Assembly (NCBI GenBank): GCA_002104895.1
Contig: MCFG01000137.1
Location: 85,902 to 149,901 of the forward strand
DNA: 64,000 nt
Source: Anaeromyces robustus
Lineage: Eukaryota; Neocallimastigomycota; Neocallimastigomycetes; Neocallimastigales; Neocallimastigaceae
Direction: 5' to 3'
Within the stretch, counting starts at the first letter, position 1; every line of letters starts with the position of its first letter. The notes below the pieces were generated by a model that saw only the letters and a program-made list of their open reading frames with translations, was not told where the DNA came from and ran no database searches. The translations under genes were made by a program, and so were the position numbers. This document shows positions 36,855 to 49,175 of this stretch, piece after piece.

Positions 36855-39518
36855 TTATTCATCATTTTCTTCTTCTTGATCTTCTTCTTCTTGAGCTTCT
36901 TCTACTTGTTCTTCTTCCTCTTTTTCTTCTTCTTGTCCTTTTACTTCTTCTCCCTTTTGTCCTTTTTGTCCGTTTTGTTCTTCTTCTTCTTCATAAACAG
37001 CTGTAATAGTTTTAGTTTCATTACCAGCGGTAACTGTATAATTTTCACCAACAATAATATTTGGTGTGGTAATAAGAATATCTGAGTAATCCATTTCTGG
37101 TTGATGAGTAATAATAACATTACCTTCACTATCTTTAACAATAATATCTGAACCAGCTTCTTGTAAATCTACAGTAAATTCAAGTTTACCTTGTTTAACA
37201 ACATGTGATTCCATTGGAGGACCACCTGGACCTCCTGGACCTCCTGGACCACCACCTGGAGGACCACCATGACCGCCTTGACCGCCTGGACCACCTGGAC
37301 CTCCGAATGGATTACCTGTTTGATTAAATCCTGGTCCCATACCACCTGGTCCCATACCTCCACTAAATGGATCTGTTTGATTAAATCCTGGTCCCATACC
37401 ACCTGGTCCCATACCTCCACTAAATGGATCTGTTTGATTAAATCCTGGTCCCATACCGCCTGGTCCCATACCGCCTGGTCCCATACCGCCTGGTCCCATA
37501 CCACCTGGTGGACCTCCTGGACCTCCTGGACCACCCATCATCATTCCTGAACCTGTAGCTACAACAGTAGCACCTTTATCAATTATATTATTACTATCAG
37601 CATCTAATGAAGCCATATTACCATAAACATCACCAGATCCATTACTTACATAAACTTCTGCATTACCACCAATGTAAAGTAATCCATTAGAATCAATACC
37701 ATCAACATCTCCACCGGTAACCTTTACATAAAGTTTTCCACCTGTAATCTTAATATAAACTTGATCATCTTCTTCTTTTTCTTCTCTTTTACCATAACGG
37801 TTCTTATAACTACTATTATAATTAGTTGGAGTAGCTTTTCCATTCTTAGGATTAGAATATACTGTTTTAGTTTTAACAACTGTTTTAGTAATACGCTTTG
37901 TAACAACTCTTTTAGCTGGAAAACCATTATTATTTCCAAAGCCTCTATTATCATTTGGTCTTTTGCTATCATTTGGTCTTCCATTATATCTATCATTTGA
38001 TGGGAATGGACTCTTTGATCCTGAATTATTTTGTCTGCCATTTTGTCTGCCATTTTGTCTGCCATTTTGTCTGCCATTTTGTCTACCATTTTGTCTATCA
38101 TTGTGTCTACCATTTTCTCTACTATTTGGTATTTTTGGACTTTTACCAAAACCTGGAGTTTTAGTAGTAATAGCTGGTGGTGCTTTAGTTGACATACTTT
38201 CATCAATATTAGAAGGAACAGCCTTTGTAGTAGCAGGAATTGTTTTAGATGACATACCTTCATCAAAATCAGAAGGAACAATTTTAGTAGTTGTAACAGG
38301 AGGGGCTTTAGTGGATATACTTTCATCAATATCAGAAGGAACAGCTTTAGTAGTAGTAACAGGAAGTGCTTTAGTTGATATACTTTCATCAATATCAGAA
38401 GGAACTGTTTTAGTAGTTACTTGTGAAGTTTCAGAAACTTGTTTTGGTGGCATTTGACCTCCTGCTCCTGGTTGTTGTTGATTATCTCCCATACCCATAG
38501 TATTATTAAATCCAGGGAAACCACCACCACCTGGGAAACCACCACCTGGGAAACCACCTGGTGGTCCAAACATATCATTAGTTGCACCAATCTTTGAAGC
38601 ATTTATACCATCATCTTTAGCATTAACATGAATTTCACCACCAACAATATCAATCATTTGACCTTCAAGACCTTCTTCACTTTCTGTAACATCAATATAA
38701 CCATCATTTATAGTAAGATGAGTTTCGGCATGAATACCATCTTTTCCTGATTTAACTACAATTTTACCTCCATCAATAACAACAAAACCTTTTTCTGGAT
38801 CAGTATCTTTACTAGCTTTAATAGCTGTATCTTCTGATTCAACATTAATATTAGCTTCTTTAATACTAACTGAATTTTTAGCTTTAATACCTTTTTCTTT
38901 AGCAACTACATTAATATTACCTGTAACTAATTTTAAATCCTTTTTACATCTAATACCTTCTTTATAATTACCAGTAACAGTAAGAGTACCTTCACCATTT
39001 AATGAAAGATCACTCTTTGCAAAAAGACATGCATCTGGTTCTTCATCTTCATCAACAGTATAATTAGTTGAATCAATAAGTGAATTTTCACCAATTGTAG
39101 TAATTACTAATTTATCACATTTAACTTCATAAAGAGCTGGACCATTTTCACTAACAATATTCATATTATTTAAAATAAGATGAATAAAATCTTCCTTTGT
39201 AGCAGCTATATAAACTTGTCCTTTTAATTCACCTTGAAGTACATATGTACCAGCAGCTGAAATAGTAACATTACCTTCATTAATTAAAAGACCTTCATTT
39301 GAAGAAGCAGTACAAGTTGTGCCCGAACATTCAATATTTATACTTGATTGTTCATCATAAGAAGAATCTAAATCTTTTTTCTTATATTCACCAGTTATTG
39401 GTCCTGGTGTTAAAGTGATTTCAACAGCTTCTGTTGAAGATTCTTCATCATCGGCTTTTACAAAGCCTAGAATAAATAATACTATAAGTATATTTGAAAA
39501 AAGTTTATAATATTTCAT
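36855..39518 (-). CDS. Secreted Cthe_2159-like beta-helix protein with repeat insertions
   Basis: An 887-aa secreted or surface protein with a signal peptide (residues 1 to about 22, ending FVKA). From about residue 50 to 310 it resembles the Cthe_2159/DUF4353 family (right-handed beta-helix). The Clostridium thermocellum member of that family binds cellulose and polygalacturonate. Typical features are the repeating GKDGIHAE, EEGLEGQ and AKDDGINAS turns. The helix is interrupted by Gly/Pro-rich GGFPGG sequence, about four to five copies of a 22-residue KAVPSDIDESISTK repeat, an NGRQ tetrapeptide run and a basic KTKTVYSNPKNGKATP stretch. It resumes at VYIKITGGKLYVKVTGGDVDGIDSNG. GGMGPG repeats, a final beta-rich domain and an acidic Glu-rich tail follow. 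No introns. A role in binding plant cell-wall polysaccharide is inferred from the family; the acidic and Gly-rich parts are unexplained. Confidence 0.85.
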   Translation of the reverse strand: MKYYKLFSNILIVLFILGFVKADDEESSTEAVEITLTPGPITGEYKKKDLDSSYDEQSSINIECSGTTCTASSNEGLLINEGNVTISAAGTYVLQGELKGQVYIAATKEDFIHLILNNMNIVSENGPALYEVKCDKLVITTIGENSLIDSTNYTVDEDEEPDACLFAKSDLSLNGEGTLTVTGNYKEGIRCKKDLKLVTGNINVVAKEKGIKAKNSVSIKEANINVESEDTAIKASKDTDPEKGFVVIDGGKIVVKSGKDGIHAETHLTINDGYIDVTESEEGLEGQMIDIVGGEIHVNAKDDGINASKIGATNDMFGPPGGFPGGGFPGGGGFPGFNNTMGMGDNQQQPGAGGQMPPKQVSETSQVTTKTVPSDIDESISTKALPVTTTKAVPSDIDESISTKAPPVTTTKIVPSDFDEGMSSKTIPATTKAVPSNIDESMSTKAPPAITTKTPGFGKSPKIPNSRENGRHNDRQNGRQNGRQNGRQNGRQNGRQNNSGSKSPFPSNDRYNGRPNDSKRPNDNRGFGNNNGFPAKRVVTKRITKTVVKTKTVYSNPKNGKATPTNYNSSYKNRYGKREEKEEDDQVYIKITGGKLYVKVTGGDVDGIDSNGLLYIGGNAEVYVSNGSGDVYGNMASLDADSNNIIDKGATVVATGSGMMMGGPGGPGGPPGGMGPGGMGPGGMGPGGMGPGFNQTDPFSGGMGPGGMGPGFNQTDPFSGGMGPGGMGPGFNQTGNPFGGPGGPGGQGGHGGPPGGGPGGPGGPGGPPMESHVVKQGKLEFTVDLQEAGSDIIVKDSEGNVIITHQPEMDYSDILITTPNIIVGENYTVTAGNETKTITAVYEEEEEQNGQKGQKGEEVKGQEEEKEEEEQVEEAQEEEDQEEENDE

Positions 39519-41919
39519 ATTTTTTAAACAAAAAAAATTTTTTTTAATCTTCTTTTTTTCTTTTCTTAATATATTTAATTAATAAATAAAATATAATAAA
39601 TTTATATATACAAATTATTTACAAAAAAAAATTTATATTTAAATTTTAATTAATATGACGTAACTTAAAGAAAGAAAAGAAAAAAAAATTTTTTTTTGAG
39701 GAAATTTTTTATTTATATAGTAAAACACATAAAAGATTTTTCATAAATAATTTGTTAGAATATATTAAATATCATTAATAATTAATAATTAATAATTAAT
39801 AATTATTTATTTATAAATAGAATAATTTATATTTTTTAAATTATCTACAATATAAAGTTAATATATTATAGTATATTAATTAAATAAATTTAAATATTTA
39901 TTATTATAATATAAAAAAAAAATTTTTTTTATAAAAAAAAAAAACAAAAAAAACAGACCGCAAAAAATATATATAAATCCAAGAAATATAAAAATTTTTG
40001 ATACGTACAATACTAATAATTTTATTTTGAAATAATTTTTTTTGGAAATTAATTTTTTATAATAATAATTATTTATTTCATTTTTTTTTTTTTTTTAAAT
40101 AATATTAAACTTTTATGATTAATTACAAATAATAATTAAAAATACTTTTTTTTCATAATTTTTTAATTTATTTTAACATGTTATATAATAGGAATTATTA
40201 CCAAATTATTTATAATTAATATATGTATAATATATTAAAAAATTAATAAAATATAATAAATATAATAAATATAAAATATATAAATATAAATGAATCAATA
40301 AATAAAATAAATAAAATAAATAAAATAAATAAATAGATAAATAAATAAAATAAATAAAATAAATAAATAGATAAATAGATAAAATAAATAAATAGATAAA
40401 ATAAATATTTACATATTTACATATATGTAAATATATGTAAATATGTAAATATATTATAAAATATTAAATTGATAAATAAATATCATAATATATTGATAAA
40501 TAATATATAATAAATATAATTAATATATTGATACTTTAATTAAATTAATAAAATTTAGTTTTTGAAGATCAAAAAATATTTGAATTATTTGAATTGTCAT
40601 TTTATTGAAAAGTTTGTTAGTTTTTTAAAAATATATATTTTGAGCCACATTAAAAAAAGTTACTCTATAATATAATAGTAGTTAAAAATTAAAAAATTTT
40701 TCCTTAAATAGCTAATTTTTTTTGGAATAATTATTCCATAATTCCAGAAAAAAAAAATGAAAAAAAAAAAATGATGAAAAAAAAAAAAAAAGAAAGAGAT
40801 AATAAAATGTGTAAAATATAAAATACTCATAAATATTATCTTTTTCTTTTATAAAAAAAATAATAAATAAATAGTTTATAAAATTGGTTTAAAAAATAAT
40901 AAAAGTTCTTCATCTTTAGATTAATTAATTTTATATAATTTTATATAATTTTATATAATTTTATATTCTTAGTAATAATAATAAGCTATTTTTTTAACTT
41001 TTTTTTCTTTTATATATTCTTATGATAATTTTATTTATTCATTGAAAATTTCCAAGAAATATATTAGATTTAATAAACCAAATATATTAAATTATATTAA
41101 TGAAAATATTAAAGTTACTTCAAATATTAAGTAATATTGGATAATAAAGAATAATTCATAAATTTTATTTGATATAATAATTTGACATTTTTACTATTTT
41201 TAGTAATAAATAAAGTTTTCCTTTCTTTTTTTTTTTTATTTATTACTTGTGCTTATCATACATTATATATTATTATTATTATTATTATTATTTTATATTA
41301 ATGTATTGTTATAAAATGTTATAAATAATAATTAATAATCAATTATTAATACTAATAATTATAGTATTATTAAATAATATACATTAATTATATACTTTTT
41401 TTATACTACAATAATAATAAGAAAAAACCACCGTTAATTGCAGTAAAATATTTAACAATTCTATTAATTTCTGTATTGCTTATACTGGCATTGATAATAT
41501 TGATATCTTTTATTTATTGAAATCTTAAATAATATATTTTAGAATTAAAGATTATTAAAAGTATAGAATATATAGAATATATTTTTAGTTTTCATATATG
41601 TTGTTTAAAAAAGAATCTTATAATATGTCCAATAATTCAATAATCCAATTAATTTCTATAAACAAGCTAATAATAATAAAATTTCTTCATTTCTTCCTTT
41701 TTTTTTTATTTTTTCTTTTCTTTTTTTTTTTTTCTTTAGTTTTATATTGAACTTTTATTTGGTATTCTTTCTGTACAAATATAAAAATAGAATTTCTTAC
41801 ATATACATATATATATACTCATTGCTATGATTTCATAAAAAGTATATTTTTTTATTGATCTCTTAAAGTAGTTCTTTTAACTATTTTCTTTTAAAATCAT
41901 AAGCTTATTAAATACAAAT
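39519..41919. other. Non-coding region upstream of the beta-helix gene
   Basis: No gene seen. It holds AAAT/AGAT-type repeats (about 40275-40405) and a palindromic TTTACATATTTACATATATG cluster (about 40406-40452). A short frame at about 41427-41519 reads KKPPLIAVKYLTILLISV and continues hydrophobic to a TGA. It has no ATG and could be a relic of a C-terminal membrane-anchor exon. Confidence 0.5.
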
Positions 41920-42154
41920 AGTATTACTTTCATTTTGGTCTTTAATCTACAAAAAGAACCATTATCTATATAATATATTTTTTATTTTAAAAGAAGATAG
42001 TATTATTTTCATTTTATTCTTTAATCTACAAAAAGAACCACTATTTATATAATGTATTTTTTATTTTAAAAGAAGATAGTATTATTTTCATTTTGTTCTT
42101 TAATCTACAAAAAGAAGTATTATTTATATAATGTATTTTTTATTTTAAATGAGT
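41920..42154. repeat. 79-bp tandem repeat, three copies
   Basis: Units start at 41920, 41999 and 42078. Each carries CTTTAATCTACAAAAAGAA and ends TTTTTTATTTTAAAAGAAGA or a variant. The period is exactly 79 bp for the first two intervals. Confidence 0.95.
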
Positions 42155-42398
42155 AGTATTTAATATGCTTTATTTATATTTATAAACTAAACACCAAATG
42201 ATATATAATGATAAAACAAATTATTATATATATTATAATATTCTTAAATAAAAGTATAATGAATTCATAATAATAATAATAATAATAATTTTGAATAAAA
42301 GAATAATGAAATAGTAATAATAATAATGATGATGATGATAACAATATAAAGCATTATGAAAAATTAATAAATTATAAATAATTAAAAATTGTTCATCA

Positions 42399-44756
42399 AA
42401 AACAATTATATTAGATAAATGAATATATTTGACTTGAAATTAGAATATCAAAAATAAACATTGAATAAAGAAAAGCAGAAATAAACATAAAATGAACTTA
42501 AGAAATATAGAAATCCTAATACAAAAACAATTAGATTAGATTATTAAATATATTTGATATTAGCATATCAAAAATAAACATTGAATAAAGAAAAACAAAA
42601 AGAAATAAACATAAAATGAACTTAAGAAATATAGAAATCCTAATACAAAAACAATTAGATTAGACTATTAAATATATTTGACTTGAAATTAGAATATCAA
42701 AAATAAACATTGAATAAAAAAAAAAAGAAATAAACATAAAAGGAATTTAAGAAATATAGAAATCCTAATACAAAAACAATTAGATTAGATTATTAAATAT
42801 ATTTTATATTAGCATATCAAAAATAAACACTGAATAAAGAAAAATAAAAATAAAATAAAATGAATTTAAGAAATATAGAAATCCTAATACAAAAGCAATT
42901 AGATTAGATTATTAAATATATTTGATATTAGAATATTAAAAAATAAACATTGAAAAAGAAAAATAAAAATAAACATAAAATGAATTTAAGAAATATAGAA
43001 ATCCTAATACAAAAACAATTAGATTAGACTATTAAATATATTTGACTTGAAATTAGAATATCAAAAATAAACATTGAATAAAAAAAAAAGAAATAAACAT
43101 AAAAGGAATTTAAGAAATATAGAAATCCTAATACAAAAACAATTAGATTAGATTATTAAATATATTTTATATTAGCATATCAAAAATAAACACTGAATAA
43201 AGAAAAATAAAAATAAAATAAAATGAATTTAAGAAATATAGAAATCCTAATACAAAAGCAATTAGATTAGATTATTAAATATATTTGATATTAGAATATT
43301 AAAAAATAAACATTGAAAAAGAAAAATAAAAATAAACATAAAATGAATTTAAGAAATATAGAAATCCTAATACAAAAACAATTAGATTAGATTATTGAAT
43401 ATATTTGATATTAGAATATTAAAAAGTAAACATTGAAAAAGAAAAACAGAAATAAACATAAAATGAATTTAAGAAATATAGAAATCTTAATACAAAAACA
43501 ATTATACTAGATTATTGAATATATTTGATATTAGAATAAACATTGAATAAAGAAAAACAGAAATAAACATAAAAGGAATTTAAGAAATATAGAAATCCTA
43601 ATACAAAAACAATTAGATTATATTGTTGAATATATTTGATATTAGAATATCAAAAATAAACTCTGAATAAAGAAAAAAGAAATAAAATAAAATGAATTTA
43701 AGAAATATAGAAATCTTAATACAAAAACAATTATACTAGATTATTGAATATATTTGATATTAGAATATTAAAAAGTAAACATTGAAAAAGAAAAACAGAA
43801 ATAAACATAAAATGAATTTAAGAAATATAGAAATCCTAATACAAAAGCAATTATATCAGATTATTGAATATTTGAAATTAAAATATCAAAAATAAACATT
43901 GAATAAAAAAAAAAAGAAATAAACATAAAAGGAATTTAAGAAATATAGAAATCCTAATACAAAAACAATTAGATTAGATTATTAAATATATGTGATATTA
44001 GAATAAACATTGAATAAAGAAAAACATAGATAAACATAATCCTAATTCAAAAACAATTATACTAGATTATTGAATATATTTGATAATTAGAATATCAAAA
44101 ATAAACATTAAATAAAGAAAAAAAGAAATAAACATAAAAGGAATTTAAGAAATATAGAAATCCTAATACAAAAACAATTAGATTAGATTATTAAATATAT
44201 TTGATATTAGAATATCAAAAATAAACATTGAATAAAGGAAAAAAGAAATAAACATAAAATAAATTTAAGAAATATAGAAATCTTAATACAAAAGCAGTTA
44301 TATTAGATTATTAAATATATTTGTCATTAGAATATCAAAAATAAACACTGAATAAAGAAAAAAAGAAATAAACATAAAAATTTAATAAATATAGAAATCT
44401 TAATACAAAAACAATTAGATTAGATTGTTGAATATATTTGATATTAGAATATCAAAAATAAACATTGAATAAAGAAAAACAGAAACAAACATAAAATGAA
44501 CTTAAGAAATATAGAAATCCTAATACAAAAACAATTAGATTAGATTATTGAAAATATTTGATATTAGAATATCAAAAATAAACATTGAATAAGGAAAAAA
44601 AATAAACATAAAATGAACTTAAGAAATATAGAAATCCTAATACAAAAACAATTATACTAGAATATTGAATATATTTTATATTAAAATATCAAAAATAAAC
44701 ATTGAATAAGGAAAAAAAATAAACATAAAATGAACTTAAGAAATATAGAAATCATA
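42399..44756. repeat. Satellite array of about 120-bp units with higher-order structure
   Basis: About 20 head-to-tail units, mostly about 113-121 bp and one shorter, share AAGAAATATAGAAATCCTAA, TACAAAAACAATTAGATTAG and ATCAAAAATAAACATTGAAT. Units differ by substitutions and small indels. Three-unit blocks at 42661-43024 (364 bp) and 43025-43387 (363 bp) are almost identical to each other, although their member units differ. This is a higher-order repeat produced by recent block duplication. There are no open frames. Confidence 0.95.
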
Positions 44757-45280
44757 ATATATAGTTTTGAAATTTATATATAAAGTATTTTAATATTTTA
44801 TATATTTTAATATTTTATAATGTATTCAAAATATTTTTGAGAGCAAGAAATATTATCATACTAAGTTTTTTTATTATAAATAAATATATTATTTTTAATT
44901 GAAATAAAGATAAATACTAGTCATTAGTTTTAGTAATATATTTAATGATAAAAAAAAAATATTTGTATTTTGGATAATATATTATTGTTAATTAAATATT
45001 TTATATTTTATATTATTTTTTAACATTTAAGCAATAAATATTTTTTAATAGGTTTCAACATATTAACATGCATAAAAATATTATTTTTTTCATATAATAT
45101 TTTCATATAATAATTTGTCAATGATATAGGTTTTGTTTTCTTTTTTTTTTTAAAAAAAAAAATATTATAAAAAAAGGATATAACCTTTATAATTTCTATA
45201 AAACATAAAATTATATATTATATTAATATATATGTAAACTCAAATATGAATTTTCTATATTTTTGATTTTAATTCAATAT

Positions 45281-45540
45281 AAGTTTTTAATTAATTAATA
45301 AAAAAAATTGAAAGAATATACAAATATAAAAGTTTTTAGTTAATTAATAAAAAAAAATTGAAAGAATATACAAATATAAAAGTTTTTAGTTAATTAATAA
45401 AAAAAAATTGAAAGAATATACAAATATAAAAGTTTTAAAAAATGATATATTAAATTGAATGAATATACAAACATAAAAGTTTTTAGAAAATGATATATTA
45501 AATTGAAAGAATATACAAATATAAAAGTTTTTAGAAAATA
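45281..45540. repeat. About 50-bp minisatellite, six copies
   Basis: Units begin near 45281, 45330, 45380, 45430, 45477 and 45525 with AAGTTTTTAG or a variant. They contain ATTGAAAGAATATACAAATA. The last units replace TTAATTAAT with AATGATATATTAA. Confidence 0.92.
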
Positions 45541-47093
45541 TTATGTAAAATTTTAAGTTCATATAAAAAATATTTTTTATTTTTCAAAAATTCGAATTAT
45601 TATTTTATATATAAAAAATTTATTTTATTTTTTTTTTTTTTTAAATATTCCTCGACCTTTTATATAAATATTAAAATTTGTTCTTTTCATATAGAATATT
45701 GATACTATTATACAATTTATTTAAAAAAAAAATAAAAAATAAAAAAAATTATTCTAAATAAAGATATTAGTTAATTATTTTATTTAGCTTGAATAAATGA
45801 TATATTAAAATAAAATAAAATAAAATGAAATATTTCTATAACGCTCAAATAGATCTGTCTGCTTAAAAGAATACTTCCTTAGATATTATATATATTACAT
45901 ATGTATATTAAAATGAAAAATAATATACTAAAAAATAAACTATATTTACACAATAAATACAATTTCGATATAAAAAAACATGTATTATATAATGTAATAT
46001 ATGTTATTAATAACCACATAACAGTTTATTATATACATATATTATACATATAAAATACATTTATTTATACTTATATAAAAACACCGTTTTGGATGTATTT
46101 TATATATGTTTAAACACTAATTAATACATTAACACAAAATCAATATAATAAAAGTTTATGCTTTTATATGTTTAAAAAATTTTATATATATAACATATAT
46201 ATACATGTGAAAACATGTATAATAATATACTGATATTTTTTATTTTTTTAACAAATAAAATTAGTTTTAATTTTAAAACTATTACAATAATAATTTACCA
46301 ATACTATATAAAAATATTACTACTTATTATATATGTATATTCACTTGTAACGTATCCCTCTCAATAATTTCAGTCCTACTTATAAAATTGGCTCACAGAG
46401 TATTCCTACAAATCCCATACAATTATTATTAGTATCTACTATATTTTATATTATTCATTTTTAATTTTATTTTCTTAATTTTTTTTAATAATTAAACACC
46501 TAACACCATATTATCATTTTTTTTAACAAATTAACTAAAAAAAAAAAAAAAAAAAAACTACTATATATAAAAACATATAATATAGGATTACATGAATATG
46601 ATTTTATATTACTTTATTTTATCAATTTTTTTAATTAATAAATATTTAAAAATTTTTTATATTATATGTAAAAAAACTTTATCATGCAAAGTATAAATCA
46701 ATAAAAAGATATTAAATATATAATTTTTTATTTTTAATATAATAATATAAAAAAAGCTATATTAAAAAAAATAATAATAACTTCTAAGAAAATATGTAAA
46801 AGATAATTATTAAAATGAAAAGAGTAAAAATTTGACAATCCTTAATATTAAATGATATATAATATTATTATTAATTCCTTTTTTTTATATTATTTCTTTC
46901 ACATGTATTAAACATGGCTTTATGTTTGCATAAAAATATAATTTTTATTAATATTATTAAAACATGAAAATAATAATCGTTTTTTCTATGAAAACAATTA
47001 ATATTTCTTTTTTTATTTTTTATATCCAAAATAAAAAAGTATGTTAATTATTAAATATTAAATACTTTATAAACTTATTTTATTTTATAAATA

Positions 47094-47133
47094 ATTAATA
47101 CTAATTAAAAAATTCTTTTTAATTAGTATTAAT
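47094..47133. repeat. 18-bp stem, 4-base loop hairpin
   Basis: ATTAATACTAATTAAAAA pairs exactly with TTTTTAATTAGTATTAAT around the loop ATTC. No gene is adjacent. Confidence 0.9.
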
Positions 47134-48770
47134 AAGTATACATTAATAAAAAATAAATTTTTTTTAAAAAGAATAGAGAAAAAAAAGCTCTATTTTAAAA
47201 TAGAACTTTTTTTTTGATATACATTTTTTAAAATCTTTTATATATTGAATTTTTTTTTCTTCATTGTTTTATATTATTTTAAAATAGAAAAATTATTATT
47301 ATTTTCAATATTTTATTGTTTTACTAACAACTTTTATTTATTGTATTTTTTGATTTTTTTTTTGCTTAACCTTTTTTTTTTATATTGATAAAATATTTCT
47401 TTTATTATATTGGAAATTTTATTTCTTTTTTTTTTATTAATATTTAAAATTAAATTGTACTTTATTTTATAAATTTTGATTATTTTTTTTTTTTTTTTCC
47501 TATTTGAAAATATTTAAATTAAATTTCTATCTTTGTTATACAAAACAATAATTATTAAGGTTTATTCCTAGATTCACAAAAAAAAAATAAAAAATTGAAA
47601 TAAATAGAAAATTTCAATTAAGCATTTTAATATAATTAATTAATATATATTATAATAATAAATATAAATAAATAATTATTAAATATAGATTATAATAAAT
47701 AAATATAATTTATAATTTATTAAAAAAAGTTATTTATTATAATAATACAAAATTTTTTTTTTTATTTTTTTTTTTTTTCATTTAAATCATGTTTTTATGC
47801 AAATTTAATATTATATAAAAATTAAAACAATAAGAATATTATTTTAATGATTATATATAATATTATATAATTATAATAAAATAATAAAATAATAAAATAT
47901 AAAATAATTAAAAATAATAGTTAAAATGAAAAAAAATCAAAAACATATGATAAAATTATTACATAATATTAATAAAATAATAAAATAATAATAATTTGAA
48001 ACAATAATGAATGAGGGAAAAAAGTGAATTATTAATATTATTAAAATATTAAACCATAAATAAGAATTTTTATAGATTAATTATTATTCCAATACTAAGC
48101 AAGATCATATATATTTTATTTATAAATATAAATAAAAAAAGACAATAAACAATAAGATAAAATGAAATATAATATAATACTGACATTTATGTATTTATTT
48201 TTTTATTAATTTTTTTAATGAAATTTAAATATGAAAATTAATACATTTATTTTTTAATTTCTATATTTATTGTGAATGTATTATTTCATAATAATAAAAA
48301 ATAGAAAAAAAAGAAGCATTTTAATTTAATTATATTTTATTATTATTATTATTATTATTATTAGTATAAATAATAGGATTAAAATAGAAGGAAGATTTTA
48401 ATTAAGCATATTTTTTTTTTTTTTTTCATTTTAATTATTTTAATTTTTCGTAAATTTTATTATTTTTTTTAATTATTTTAATATATCTTAATATAAGTAA
48501 ACTTTAATTAAATGTATTACAATAATTAATATATTTGCATATTTTATATTTTTTTTTAAAAAAACAAACATCTTAATATAATTAAAATATTTATTATTTA
48601 TTATGAAAACTATCAGAGCTTTTACTTTATTTATGTCTCCTTTTTTTTTTAGTATATATAAAAAATATATATTCATTTATAATATAATTAATAATTATAA
48701 TATTTTTCTTTTAAAACAAAATAATCATTAATAATAATAAAAATGGAAAAAATTAATTAAATGTACTCCA

Positions 48771-48820
<50 letters not shown>

Positions 48821-49175
48821 ATTTTTTTGATTCTTTTTCATATAAAAATGATTAAAAATCACCTAATTTGTTTTTATTTTTCATAAAAAGTATAATCTTT
48901 TTTTTTATATGAACAGAAAAAAAAATAAAATATATAAATATTGATTATTTAATATTTTAATAATTTTTTCTATATATAATTATATTATTATATATATTTT
49001 TTTAATAAAAATAAATAAATAAAAAATTAAGAACAAAAAGAAATAATAATACATTAATATTATTTATGTTCTTTTAATTTAAAAAAAATAAAAAATAAAA
49101 AATAAGGAAAAAAAAAGATATATTTTTAGTCAGGAAAAAAAAAAATTTATATATCTATAAAAACTAATAAAAAAA

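Larger units (their letters stand above)
44757..49175. other. Gene-free region with minisatellite and small hairpins
   Basis: No gene was supported. It contains a roughly 50-bp minisatellite (45281-45540), a less A/T-rich patch (about 46345-46435), hairpins at 47094-47133 and about 47171-47208, and a long A-run (about 48775-48818). The sequence just before the amylase ATG is A-rich, with TATATATCTATAAAA at about 49148-49162. Confidence 0.5.

Noticed and set aside
36876-38602. Multiple long frames over the beta-helix gene
   Set aside because: Shadows of its internal repeats in other frames.
48488-48676. 62-codon minus-strand ORF
   Set aside because: A/T low complexity with no recognisable domain.
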